This document shows positions 16,601 to 25,046 of a DNA stretch of 64,000 bases, in pieces. Made by a program: the position numbers and the translations under genes. How positions within the stretch are numbered: position 1 is the first letter of the stretch; every line of letters begins with the position of its first letter. The DNA lies in assembly GCF_014360585.1 (NCBI RefSeq), contig NZ_JACIXG010000017.1, positions 1 through 64,000 on the forward strand, given 5' to 3'. The DNA comes from Nocardioides sp. (GTDB lineage: Bacteria; Actinomycetota; Actinomycetes; Propionibacteriales; Nocardioidaceae). Below the pieces are notes generated by a model. It saw nothing but the letters and a program-made list of their open reading frames with translations. It made no database searches and was not told the DNA's origin.

Positions 16601-18742
16601 TCAGGAGAGTGCGAACCGCTCCCACGACCGGTGCGCAGCCAGCAGGTCGGGAAGCTCGGCGGCGACCTCGGCCCCGGACTTCAGGGACTTGACCCCCGGC
16701 GCAGGCACCGCGATGCCCGCTGTCGCGACCGCCTCTCCACCGTCGCCCCAGGCGAGCAGCGCCTTGCCGTGCCGGAAGATCTCCTCGATCAGGAGAAGCA
16801 GGTGCGGGTCCGAGTCGATGGCCCCCGCGCCGTCCGCGAGCACCAGCGCGTCGTACTCGACCGATCGAGCGGTGGCGAACGTCCGCTGCACCGGCAGCTC
16901 CCCGCCCACCGGAGCGCCCGTAGGGGCGATGAGCAGCGGCGTGATCCCCGAGCCGGAGAGCGCCGTGCGCACCCCGTCGATCTGGTCCGACGCGCTCTCC
17001 GGGCCGGCGACGATGCCGACGACCCGCCCGTCCGGTGGGTAGGAGCCGCCGAGCATCGAAAGAGCCGGGCTGGGCTCGGGGTCGGCGAGCTCGATGGTCG
17101 GAGACGGCACCGGCAGCCCGAGGGAGGTGGCGACCCCCTCGCACAGGTCTGCGTCGATGTTGGCCAGGCACTGCAGCTGTCGCTCGCGGATCGCGGGCTC
17201 GTAGACCTTGCCCAGCTCGAAGCTGTACGCCGCGATGATGTGCTGCTTCTCGACCGGTGTCATCGAGAGCCAGAAGAGTCGCGCCTGGCTGAAGTGGTCG
17301 TCGAAGGAGGCCGGCTGAGCGCGCTGCTTGACCGTCTCGGGCACCTTCACCGGGTTGTCCACGAAGGCTCCCTGCGGGTCGCCCGCCATGAACGGGCAGC
17401 CGGCGTCGAGCGAGTTGGGATGGTAGGGCGCCACGCCACGGTGCACCGCATCCTGGTGGAATCCGTCGCGCTGCATGTCGTTGACCGGGGCGTGCGGGCG
17501 GTTGACCGGGATCTGGTTGAAGTTCGGTCCGCCGAGCCGGGTCAGCTGGGTGTCGACGTACGAGAACAGTCGCGCCTGCATCAGGGCGTCATCGGTGACG
17601 TCGATGCCGGGCACGAGGTTGCCGACGTGGAACGCGATCTGCTCGGTCTCGGCGAAGAAGTTGGACGGGTTGTGGTCGAGGACCAACCGGCCGATCTTCT
17701 AAACCGGCGCGATCTCCTCCGGAACGATCTTGGTCGGGTCGAGCAGGTCGATGCCCGCGTACGTCTGCTCGGGTGTGTCGGGGAAGACCTGGATGCCCAG
17801 CTCCCACTCGGGGTACGCGCCCGTCTCGATCGCATCGGCGAGGTCGCGGCGGTGGAAGTCGGGGTCGAAGCCGCCGAGCATCTGGGCCTCCTCCCAGAGG
17901 AGACCGTGCACACCGAGCTTCGGCTTCCAGTGGAACTTGGCGAGGCTCGTCTCGCCGGCGGCGTTGACGAGCCGGAAGGTGTGTACGCCGAAGCCCTCCA
18001 TCATCCGGTAGGAGCGGGACAGGCCACGATCGGACATGTTCCACATCGTGTGGTGCTGCGCCTCGGTGTGCAGCGAGACGAAATCCCAGAAGGTGTCGTG
18101 CGCGGACTGGGCCTGGGGGATCTCGCGGTCCGGGTGCGGCTTGCCCGCATGGATGACGTCCGGGAACTTGATGCCGTCCTGGATGAAGAAGACCGGGATG
18201 TTGTTGCCGACGAGGTCGAAGTTGCCCTCCTCGGTGTAGAACTTGGTCGCGAACCCGCGGGTGTCGCGCACCGTGTCGGCGCTGCCGCGCGAGCCGAGCA
18301 CCGTGGAGAACCTCACGAAGACCGGCGTCTCCCGGCCCTCGGCGAGGAAGCCGGCGCTGGTGACGGTCTCCGCGCCGCCGTAGGCCTTGAAGGTGCCGTG
18401 CGCGCCGGCCCCGCGCGCGTGGACCACGCGCTCCGGGATCCGCTCGTGGTCGAAGTGGGTGATCTTCTCGCGCAGGTGGTGGTCCTGGAGCAGGGTGGGG
18501 CCGCGCTCACCCGCCTTGAGCGACTTGTCGGTCTCGCGCAGACGCACGCCTCCGGACGTGGTCAGCCACTCGCCCTGCTGGGCGTTGACCTGCTGGTCCT
18601 CGTGGGCCTGCACACCGGTCGGTGTCCGCACCTGTGGTCCGCTCTGGTCGGGTTTGGGGCCTGGTGTGGGTACCGGTTCGGTGGGCTCCTCCACCGGCGG
18701 CGGCTGCGGGGCGGGGGCACCGGGGATCGGGATGTCGGGCAT
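16601..18742 (-). pseudogene. katE: Large-subunit (clade 2) catalase broken by an in-frame amber codon
   Basis: The reading frame from ATG 18742 (AAGGAG four bases upstream) to 16601 would encode a 713-aa catalase of the HPII/KatE type with a C-terminal flavodoxin-like domain. The first part has the distal His region [18 protein letters not shown] and the Asn region [14 protein letters not shown]. At 17701-17699 codon 348 is TAG, between PEEIAPV and KIGRLVLDHNP, where homologues continue without a gap. The frame is otherwise intact, and the heme-ligand region ARLFSYVDTQL lies after the stop. A 347-aa product would lack the heme tyrosine and be inactive. A single C-to-T change of a glutamine codon is the simplest origin. 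A sequencing error or readthrough cannot be excluded. Confidence 0.85.
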
Positions 18743-18894
18743 GACACTCCTTCGGTCGGGAACAGGCTCGTGCCTCCCGTACCCCTGGTGGGCGCCGGAC
18801 ATGCCCGGTGCGACCCGAGCCCGGCTTCTCACCCGCAGGGGTGGTTGCGGCCGTGAAGAGGCACACCCGCCCGGGTGAACTTCACTTCACAGCC

Positions 18895-18919
18895 GTTGGA
18901 TGGCGATCGATCCGGGCAC
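18895..18919 (+). promoter_or_regulatory. Possible SigF-type promoter of sigF, near-leaderless
   Basis: GTTG (18895-18898) is followed after 15 bases by GGGCAC (18914-18919), one mismatch each from the GTTT-N15-GGGTAC form seen upstream of the GPGG gene. The predicted transcript start would fall within a few bases of the sigma factor ATG at 18929, and no ribosome-binding site precedes that ATG. A leaderless, self-activated transcript would fit both facts. Confidence 0.4.
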
Positions 18920-18928
18920 TAACTGGAT

Positions 18929-19723
18929 ATGACGACGACAACTTTCGAGACAGACCTTCCCAGGGCCGAGCGACAGCGTCTGACCTCAGAGCTGTTGACG
19001 AAGGCGCACAACGCCGAAGGCGTTGAGCAGGAGCGACTCCTCGAGGAGGTCATCCTGCTCAACGCGGCGGTCGCACGCTCGATCGCTCACCGCTACACCG
19101 GGCGCGGAATCCCCCGCGCCGATCTCGAACAGGTGGCGTACACCGCGCTGGTCCGAGCCGCGAAGAGCTTTCACCCGGACCGCGCCGACGATTTTCTCAC
19201 CTACGCCGTGCCCACCATCCGTGGTGAGGTGAAGCGCTGGTTCCGTGACCATGGCTGGACCGTACGGCCGCCGCGGCCGATCCAGGAGCTGCAGAGCACG
19301 TTGCTGCGGATCGGCTCCGAGCGGGGCAACCTGCCCACCTCCGAGCTGGCCCAGATCGCCGACGTCCCGGAGCAGAAGGTACGCGAGGCGCTCGACGCGC
19401 GTGGATGCTTCACCCCCACCTCGCTGGATGCCCCGCTGCGGGCCAGCGACGCGCAGTCCTCGGGCGAGGCCACCATCGGTGACATGCTGCCCGGCATCGA
19501 CGGGGGCTTGGCCGACTGTGAGACCCGACTCGCGCTGGAGCAGGCGATCAAGACGCTGAACAAGCGCGACCAGCTGGTGGTGCGGCTCCGCTACCTCGAG
19601 GACCGCAGCCAAGCAGAGATCGGCGAGACCATCGGCGTCACCCAGACACAGGTCTCCCGGATCCTGACCCGGATCATCGACGACCTGCGAGGCCAGCTCG
19701 AGGACGTAGGTATCGCCGCATGA
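18929..19723 (+). CDS. sigF: RNA polymerase sigma factor, SigF/SigB group 3
   Basis: This 264-aa sigma-70 factor has domain 2 (VARSIAHRYTGRGIPRADLEQVAYTALVRAAKSF, then DFLTYAVPTIRGEVKRWFRD), domain 3 (PRPIQELQ...ELAQIADVPEQKVREAL) and domain 4 (KRDQLVVRLRYLEDRSQAEIGETIGVTQTQVSRILTRI). It is the general-stress type used by actinobacteria and Bacillus, normally controlled by anti-sigma kinases. No RsbW-type gene is adjacent. No ribosome-binding site precedes the ATG. The stop overlaps a possible downstream ATG, and a small membrane protein gene follows. It is divergent from the catalase gene, which fits an oxidative and general stress locus. Confidence 0.88.
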   Translation: MTTTTFETDLPRAERQRLTSELLTKAHNAEGVEQERLLEEVILLNAAVARSIAHRYTGRGIPRADLEQVAYTALVRAAKSFHPDRADDFLTYAVPTIRGEVKRWFRDHGWTVRPPRPIQELQSTLLRIGSERGNLPTSELAQIADVPEQKVREALDARGCFTPTSLDAPLRASDAQSSGEATIGDMLPGIDGGLADCETRLALEQAIKTLNKRDQLVVRLRYLEDRSQAEIGETIGVTQTQVSRILTRIIDDLRGQLEDVGIAA

Positions 19724-19779
19724 CCCACACCCACGACGGGTACGGGACGAAAGCCGACCCGACAACCAAGGAGACTGGC

Positions 19780-20004
19780 ATGACGTACTCAACGATCACC
19801 GGCGAGCGCGACGACACCGCCCAGCGCTCACTGTGGAACGGCACCCCCAAGTCCAAGTGGCAGGAGTCCTCTTGGGGCAAGCGGATCTCGGCGGTCGCCG
19901 CATTCGCGGTGCCGATCGCGATGGCTGTCGTCACCACCATGGTCCGCAAGAAGGGGACCGACGCAGTGATGCGGAAGCTCAAGGGTGGAACGAAGAAGCA
20001 CTGA
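19780..20004 (+). CDS. Small protein with one membrane segment, 74 aa
   Basis: A 74-aa protein starts at ATG 19780 with AAGGAG six bases upstream; an earlier in-frame ATG overlapping the sigma factor stop (19720) has poorer support. It contains one hydrophobic segment (ISAVAAFAVPIAMAVVTTMV) with a Lys-rich C-terminus (RKLKGGTKKH). Its place directly after the sigma factor suggests co-transcription as part of the stress locus. No known family was recognised. Confidence 0.6.
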   Translation: MTYSTITGERDDTAQRSLWNGTPKSKWQESSWGKRISAVAAFAVPIAMAVVTTMVRKKGTDAVMRKLKGGTKKH

Positions 20005-20031
20005 GCACGCAGGAGACTGAGAACAAAACGC

Positions 20032-20074
20032 CATGTGCCGGTCTGTATGCGATTCGCATACAGACCGGCACATG
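20032..20074. terminator. Perfect 20-bp hairpin between convergent genes
   Basis: CATGTGCCGGTCTGTATGCG (20032-20051) pairs perfectly with 20055-20074 around the loop ATT. It sits between the ends of the convergent genes 19780-20004 and 20083-20409 and so can act as a bidirectional terminator. The unbroken 20-bp stem with a 3-base loop is unusually long and stable. Confidence 0.75.
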
Positions 20075-20082
20075 TGGCTCAG

Positions 20083-20409
20083 TCAGCGGCCGACGGCCTT
20101 CTCGAGCTCTGCCTTGTTCATCTTCGAGCGTCCCTCGATGTTCTTCTTCTTGGCCTCTTCGTACAGTTGGGCCTTGGTGCGTCCGCCCGAGCCGCGGTGG
20201 CTGCGTAAGCCACCGCGGCGGCTCGAGGAGATGTCCTTCGTCGAGGTGCGGCTGCTCTCGCGGGACTCGCCCTTGCGGGCACGCTCCTTGTTCACCGTTC
20301 GAGCAGCGATCTCTTCGGCGGTGTCCTCGCTCTTGCCACTGTCGAGCGCACCTTCCTTGATGTGCTCGTACTGTCGCTCTCGCTTCTTGCTCCAAGCACG
20401 TTGCGGCAT
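20083..20409 (-). CDS. Rho-N/SAP-like domain protein (annotated elsewhere as plasmid stabilization protein)
   Basis: This 108-aa basic protein begins MPQRAWSKKRERQYEHIKEG, followed by GKSEDTAEEIAARTVNKERARKGES, and ends in a Rho N-terminal-like helix-extended-helix module (TKAQLYEEAKKKNIEGRSKM...ELEKAV). Similar proteins are widespread in soil bacteria and are often labelled plasmid stabilization proteins without strong proof; nucleic-acid binding is the likely activity. The ATG at 20409 is one base after the stop of the upstream 47-aa gene, and its ribosome-binding site (GAGGAG) lies inside that gene's end, so the two are translationally linked. Confidence 0.7.
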   Translation of the reverse strand: MPQRAWSKKRERQYEHIKEGALDSGKSEDTAEEIAARTVNKERARKGESRESSRTSTKDISSSRRGGLRSHRGSGGRTKAQLYEEAKKKNIEGRSKMNKAELEKAVGR

Positions 20410-20410
20410 C

Positions 20411-20554
20411 TCAACTCCTCTTTCTCGGGTGTTCAACGCGCTCGTCGTCATCGGCGACGTGCTTGTTCCGCCTGGCGTCGAAGAGCCAGGCGGCGACAGC
20501 GACCAGGACGACCATCACGCCGATCAAACTGAAGATGATTACTTGGGTGCTCAT
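20411..20554 (-). CDS. Small membrane protein, 47 aa
   Basis: A 47-aa frame starts at ATG 20554 with GGAAG close upstream. It encodes one membrane helix (VIIFSLIGVMVVLVAVAAWLF) followed by a charged tail with DDDERVEHPRKRS. Its stop is one base from the next gene's start, and it follows the short sigma factor gene by 29 bases, so all three genes probably form one operon. Its function is unknown. Confidence 0.65.
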   Translation of the reverse strand: MSTQVIIFSLIGVMVVLVAVAAWLFDARRNKHVADDDERVEHPRKRS

Positions 20555-20583
20555 GGTCTTCCGGTACCCATCAGTGGTCTCGG

Positions 20584-21120
20584 CTACGCGGCGAGGCCGC
20601 CGCGCATCCGGCGGATGATCCGCGCCAGAGCGCGAGAGATCTGGGCCTGGGTGGCACCGAGGCGTTCGCCGATCTCGGCCTGGCTCAGGCCGTCCGCGAA
20701 CCGTAGCTGCAGGATCATCCGGTCGGTCTCGTCGAGATCGCCGATCGCCCGCTCGACGATGACTCGCGCCTCCGCACGCTCGAAACCGGGGTCGGGCTCC
20801 CCCATCTGCTCGAGCAGCTCGTCGTCGCCGTGAGAACGTACGCAGCGGGCCTGCTCGCGGAAGCAGTGGCGGATCTCGCCGGTGGCCATCGGCACGGCAT
20901 AGTTCAAGAACGCCCCTTGCTCGGGATCATAGCGGCGAGCGGCCTTCACCAGCCCGACTCGTGCGGCCTGACGAAGGTCCTCGACCTCGACGCCACGGCC
21001 CGCGTAGCGGGCGGCAAGGGAGCGGGCCACCGGGAGGTGACGTACGACCAGCTCCTCCTGCGACAGCGAAGAGTCCTGCTGAACCGGAGCCGGAAGCGGC
21101 GAAGCCTGCGTCGTGTCCAT
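20584..21120 (-). CDS. Short SigB/F-type sigma factor lacking domain 3
   Basis: This 178-aa protein has sigma domain 2 (VARSLAARYAGRGVEVEDLRQAARVGLVKAARRY, FLNYAVPMATGEIRHCFREQ) and domain 4 (DETDRMILQLRFADGLSQAEIGERLGATQAQISRALARI) joined by only about 30 residues (ARCVRSHGDDELLEQMGEPD). The roughly 75-residue domain 3 of SigF-type factors is missing, giving an ECF-like architecture built from SigF-like parts. The ends are clean and the gene looks intact rather than deleted by frameshift. It may direct transcription from a narrow promoter set or act as a modulator of the nearby SigF. Confidence 0.8.
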   Translation of the reverse strand: MDTTQASPLPAPVQQDSSLSQEELVVRHLPVARSLAARYAGRGVEVEDLRQAARVGLVKAARRYDPEQGAFLNYAVPMATGEIRHCFREQARCVRSHGDDELLEQMGEPDPGFERAEARVIVERAIGDLDETDRMILQLRFADGLSQAEIGERLGATQAQISRALARIIRRMRGGLAA

Positions 21121-21173
21121 GGCTCGAGTCTGCGCCGTAAACCCCTCGAACCCCCAGATCTACGTGGGATTTG

Positions 21174-21219
21174 ACCCTCAGGGGTGGGGTTGCCCCCACG
21201 GCCGCCCACCCCTGAGGGT
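21174..21219 (-). terminator. 15-bp hairpin between LuxR regulator and short sigma gene
   Basis: ACCCTCAGGGGTGGG (21174-21188) pairs perfectly with 21205-21219 around a 16-base loop. It lies 90 bases after the stop of the LuxR-type gene and 54 bases before the start of the short sigma factor gene. It could terminate the former or sit in the leader of the latter. No T-run follows. Confidence 0.5.
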
Positions 21220-21308
21220 TAGTACCGCGACCCCGAGTCCGTGCCGGGGCCACGGCCATCGGCGGCGCGACGTGGTGTCAGCTCTCCCGCGCTTGGGCAC
21301 GGAGAGAG

Positions 21309-21983
21309 TCACCCAGACTGCTCCACCGATAAGTCTCCGGTAACCATCTGTGCCCCGACGGATGCGCCCGACTCCACGGAATCGCCATCAGGCGGCGCGA
21401 ACCCGTGGGTGATCGCCCAGCTGACCGCCTGGCTGCGGGTCGTCACCTCGATCTTGCGGTAGGCCTGTCGGATGTGGCTCTTGAGCGTGTTGACGCTCAC
21501 GACGAGCTTGTCGGCGATGTCCTTGTTGGACAGCCCCTGGGTGATCAGGGCGAGCACCTCGACCTCGCGGGTGGTGAGCCCGGCGACCGTGGCCAACCGG
21601 TCCTCGTGCTCGCCGATCGGCTCGCCGGCCGCGGCGAGCTCGATGGTGCGTACGAGCTCACCGGCGTGCACGCTCATCGAGACCCACGCCTTCGCGCCCA
21701 ACGCGTAGGCCCTGGCACGCAGGTCGGGGCGCATGTCGCGGCTGAAGATCAGCACCTTGGCGTCGGTCTCGCTCAGCAGATATCTGAGGTCGGTGCCGTC
21801 GGTCAGGTGCAGCCCGAGAGTGTCGTAGAGGATCACGTCGACTCCCGGCGCCTTGGTGCGTACGGCCGGAAGCGCCGTCACCACCAAGCGATCCGGATAG
21901 TCCGCGAGCATCGTGGTGAGCCCACGCATGACAACTTCCTGCGGGCTGACCACCGCCACCCGCACAACCCCCGACCTCATCAC
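21309..21983 (-). CDS. LuxR-type regulator with atypical receiver domain
   Basis: This 224-aa protein has the size and layout of a NarL/FixJ response regulator: a receiver-like domain (residues 5-125) and a LuxR helix-turn-helix (TTREVEVLALITQGLSNKDIADKLVVSVNTLKSHIRQAYRKI). The receiver is degenerate: the usual acidic pair after the first strand is replaced by SPQE (VAVVSPQEVVMRGL). An Asp remains at the phospho-site position (DVILYDTLG), but the conserved Lys region reads VSMSVHAG. No histidine kinase gene is adjacent. It may respond to a ligand or protein instead of phosphorylation. It is divergent from the hemerythrin gene. Confidence 0.78.
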   Translation of the reverse strand: MMRSGVVRVAVVSPQEVVMRGLTTMLADYPDRLVVTALPAVRTKAPGVDVILYDTLGLHLTDGTDLRYLLSETDAKVLIFSRDMRPDLRARAYALGAKAWVSMSVHAGELVRTIELAAAGEPIGEHEDRLATVAGLTTREVEVLALITQGLSNKDIADKLVVSVNTLKSHIRQAYRKIEVTTRSQAVSWAITHGFAPPDGDSVESGASVGAQMVTGDLSVEQSG

Positions 21984-22089
21984 TCCAGAACCCTCTCAGA
22001 TCGGCGATCGGCTGGACGGGTGCATGGAGAGAACACGCCGTGGGTACCAAGCCGACGTCCAAAGATTACCCGAGTCAGGAGAAATCCCT

Positions 22090-22665
22090 GTGTCCCACGT
22101 GACCGAAGCCCTCAAGAAGGCCTCGGAGCTTCCCGAGGGGGACGTGGTCCGGATCCTGCTGCAGCAGCACGCCGGCATCCGGCAGCTCTGCGCCACGGTG
22201 GGGAACTCAACCGGCCCGGCCAAGCGCCAGGCGTTCGACGACCTCCGCGTCCTGCTCGCAGTGCACGAGACCGCCGAGGAGCTCGTCGTCCATCCGGTCG
22301 CCTCGGTCCATGGCGGCGAGACGCTCACCAAGGCGCTCGTCGCCGACGAGAAGGAGGCCACGCAGATGCTGGCCCAGCTCGAGGAGGTCGGCGTCGACAG
22401 CCCCGAGTTCGACGCGACCTTCCCGATCTTCCAGCTCGCCGTCGAGCAGCACGCCGAGGAGGAGGAGCGGGTCGAGTTCCCGCTGCTTCTCGCCGAGCTC
22501 GACGAGACCGCCCGCCAGGCGATGGGCAAGCGGCTGTCGGCGGCCGAACGGGTCGCGCCGACCCGCCCCCACCCCGGCAGTGCCGGCTCCGTGCCCAAGC
22601 AGCTGGCCACGATGCCGTTCCACTCCGTCGTGGACCGCGTCAGGGACGCGCTGAGCCGCTCCTGA
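22090..22665 (+). CDS. Hemerythrin/HHE-domain protein
   Basis: This 191-aa helical protein has hemerythrin-type metal ligands: LLQQHAGIRQL, LAVHETAEELVVHP and EQHAEEEERVEFPLL, the H...HxxxE...HxxxE pattern that binds a diiron centre and O2 or other small oxidants. The GTG at 22090 was chosen because AGGAG lies eight bases upstream; an ATG at 22024 would add residues with no conserved pattern. A GGGTAC -10-like element lies upstream at 22042-22047, but no GTTT is present at the right distance. Oxygen or redox sensing or iron handling are likely roles; its stress setting supports this. Confidence 0.8.
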   Translation: MSHVTEALKKASELPEGDVVRILLQQHAGIRQLCATVGNSTGPAKRQAFDDLRVLLAVHETAEELVVHPVASVHGGETLTKALVADEKEATQMLAQLEEVGVDSPEFDATFPIFQLAVEQHAEEEERVEFPLLLAELDETARQAMGKRLSAAERVAPTRPHPGSAGSVPKQLATMPFHSVVDRVRDALSRS

Positions 22666-22731
22666 AGTGGCACAGTGGGTGCTGAGCGGCACCGACGACA
22701 TCATCGAAGTTCTTCAGATGGGAGCAGAACC

Positions 22732-22929
22732 ATGGTCGAGAAGGAAACCAAGGACCCCGTGACCGGCGCTGACGAGAGCACCGAGGCCCCGATCCCCTTC
22801 CCCACCCCGGAGCGGGTCGAGGAGGAGGGCGAGGAGCGCGATCCCCAGGACGAGGCCGCGGAGGAGACGTTCCCCGCCAGCGACCCGCAGTCCAGCTGGG
22901 CGGGCCCTGAGGACCCGCGCGACCGCTGA
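22732..22929 (+). CDS. Small acidic protein with FPASDP motif, 65 aa
   Basis: This 65-aa, strongly acidic protein ends in DEAAEETFPASDPQSSWAG, a motif shared by many small uncharacterised bacterial proteins. It has no hydrophobic segment and is likely disordered in large part. The ATG at 22732 has GGGAGC upstream. It follows the hemerythrin gene by 66 bases in the same direction and may share its transcript. Its function is unknown. Confidence 0.65.
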   Translation: MVEKETKDPVTGADESTEAPIPFPTPERVEEEGEERDPQDEAAEETFPASDPQSSWAGPEDPRDR

Positions 22930-22948
22930 ACCCAGCGACAGTTGACCC

Positions 22949-25006
22949 TCAGGCCAGGCCCCGGCGCTCCAGCAGCGGAGCGATCGGGGCCGGCCTGCCT
23001 CGCCACTCCGCGTAGGACTCCAGCGGGTCCCGGGTGCCACCGATGCCGATCACGTAGCGGACGTACGCCTCGCCGTTCTCCCGGGTCAGGCCGCCGTTCT
23101 CCTTGAACCACGCCACCGTGTCGGCGTCGAGGACCTCTGACCAGATGTAGGAATAGTAGGCCGAGGCGTAGCCGCCGAAGATGTGCTTGAAGTACGCCGT
23201 GTAGTACCGCGCCCGCACCGCCGGGTTGTCCAGGCCGACCGCCGAGAGCGCGGCCGCCTCGAACTCGCCCACCGCCTCCGGCGAGGCCGGAACCTCGTCC
23301 GGGGCCAGCTCGTGCCAGGCCAGGTCGATGAGCGCGGCGGCGAGATACTCCGAGGTCGCGAACCCCTCGTTGAACGTGGCGGACGCCTCGAGCTTGCCGA
23401 GCACGTCGGCCGGGATCGGCTCGCCGGTCTCGTGATGCACCGCGTAGTTGGCCAGCACCTCGGGCCAGAGCATCCACATCTCGTTGACCTGGGAGGGGTA
23501 CTCCACGAAGTCGCGGTAGACCGACGTCGCCGCGAACCGCGGGTAGGTTGCCCGGGCGAGCAGCCCGTGGAGCGCATGCCCGAACTCGTGGAAGAGAGTG
23601 TTGACCTGGTCGAAGGTCAGCAGCGTCGGCTCCCCCGGCGCCGGCTTGGGCACGTTGAGGTTGTTGGTCACGATCGCAGACGGCTCGCCCAGCAGCGTGT
23701 TGGCGGTGACGTAGGAGTTCATCCAGGCACCGCCCTTCTTCGAGTCGCGGGTGTAGAGGTCGAGCAGGTAGAGCCCGATCGGCTCGCCGTCGCGGGCGAC
23801 CTCGAAGACGCGTACCTCGGGGTGGTAGCCCTGCAGGTCGGGCCGCTCCTCGAAGGTCAGCCCGTAGAGTCGCCCGGCGGCGAAGAAGACGCCGTCGCGC
23901 AGCACCCGGTCCGCCTCGAACCACGGTCGCAGCACGGCCAGGTCGACGTCGTACTCAGAGGTCCTGACCTTCTCCGCGTAGTAGGGCCAGTCCCAGGCTT
24001 CGATCTTGCTCCGCCCGTCTTCGGAGCGAGCCGACGCCTCGAGGGCGGCCTGCTCGGCCCGGGCGTTGCGAGCCGCCGGCGCGGCGAGGCGCTCCAGCAT
24101 GTCGCGGACTGCCTTCGGCGTACCGGCCGTGTTGTCGGCCGTCACCAGACCCGCGTAGCTGTCGAACCCGAGCAGCTGGGCCTTCTCGGCCCGCAGCCGC
24201 AGCGCGTCGAGGGCGATGGCGCGGGTGTCGTTGGCGTTGCCGCGCGAGCCGCGCGCGAGCTGCGCCTCGAAGAGCCGCTGCCGCAGCTCCCGGTTCTCCA
24301 GCACAGACAGGTAGGGGTGGGCGGTGAACAGGGTCAGCGTGATCAGGAACCTGCCCGCGAGCCCTCGGCCTTCGGCGGCCGCCGCAGCCGCCGAGATCTC
24401 TCCCGGGGTCAGCCCGGCGAGCTCCTCGACGGTGTCGACGACGACGGCGAGATCGTTGGAGTCGGCCTGCGCGGCCTGCCCGAACGCCGCCTCCAGCCCG
24501 GAGATCTCCTGGTTGAGCTCCCGCAGGCGCGCCTTCTCCGCGGGGCCCAACGCAGCCCCCGCGAGCACGAAGTCGCGGTGGTAGCGCTCGACCAGATAGC
24601 GGTCCTCACCCTCCAGCTCGGCCCGCTTCTCATGGACCGCGTTCACCCGGGCGAAGAGCGCGTCGTCGAGGAGCAGCGCGTCGTGGTGGGCCGCCAGCCG
24701 AGGAGCGTACGCAGCGTTGAGCTCGTCGAGGTCGTCGTCGGAGTCCGCGGAGAGCAGCGAGAAGAAGACCCGCAGGACCCGGTCCAGACGCTCGCCGGAC
24801 CGCTCCAGGGCGACCAGGGTGTTCTCGAAGGTCGGCTCGTCGGTGGACGAGGTGATCGCGGCCAGCGCCGCCAGCTGCTCGGCCATCCCCTGCTCGATCG
24901 CCGGGCCGTAGTCCTCGATCGAGATGTCCGCGAAACGGGGCAGTCGGTGGGGCAGGTCGCTGGGCTCGAGTAGGGCGTCGATCACATCGCGCACGCTATC
25001 TGACAC
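22949..25006 (-). CDS. M3-family peptidyl-dipeptidase / oligopeptidase (Dcp type)
   Basis: This 685-aa zinc metallopeptidase has the M3 signature FHEFGHALHG (His473-Glu-Phe-Gly-His477) and the downstream region RDFVEYPSQVNEMW that supplies the third zinc ligand. The length fits cytoplasmic Dcp or oligopeptidase A, which trim short peptides produced by protein turnover. The GTG at 25006 begins MSDSVRDVIDALLEPS; no signal peptide is present, and the ribosome-binding site is weak. It is divergent from the carbonic anhydrase gene with only 40 bases between the starts, so their promoters must overlap. Confidence 0.88.
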   Translation of the reverse strand: MSDSVRDVIDALLEPSDLPHRLPRFADISIEDYGPAIEQGMAEQLAALAAITSSTDEPTFENTLVALERSGERLDRVLRVFFSLLSADSDDDLDELNAAYAPRLAAHHDALLLDDALFARVNAVHEKRAELEGEDRYLVERYHRDFVLAGAALGPAEKARLRELNQEISGLEAAFGQAAQADSNDLAVVVDTVEELAGLTPGEISAAAAAAEGRGLAGRFLITLTLFTAHPYLSVLENRELRQRLFEAQLARGSRGNANDTRAIALDALRLRAEKAQLLGFDSYAGLVTADNTAGTPKAVRDMLERLAAPAARNARAEQAALEASARSEDGRSKIEAWDWPYYAEKVRTSEYDVDLAVLRPWFEADRVLRDGVFFAAGRLYGLTFEERPDLQGYHPEVRVFEVARDGEPIGLYLLDLYTRDSKKGGAWMNSYVTANTLLGEPSAIVTNNLNVPKPAPGEPTLLTFDQVNTLFHEFGHALHGLLARATYPRFAATSVYRDFVEYPSQVNEMWMLWPEVLANYAVHHETGEPIPADVLGKLEASATFNEGFATSEYLAAALIDLAWHELAPDEVPASPEAVGEFEAAALSAVGLDNPAVRARYYTAYFKHIFGGYASAYYSYIWSEVLDADTVAWFKENGGLTRENGEAYVRYVIGIGGTRDPLESYAEWRGRPAPIAPLLERRGLA

Positions 25007-25046
25007 GGCGCGAGGTCGTCGCCGCGATATCGGCTACCTTGACACC

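Noticed and set aside
16601..17686. A separate 361-aa gene for the catalase C-terminal part
   Set aside because: It would start at a TTG inside a conserved catalase segment without a ribosome-binding site, so it is treated as the broken second part of one gene.
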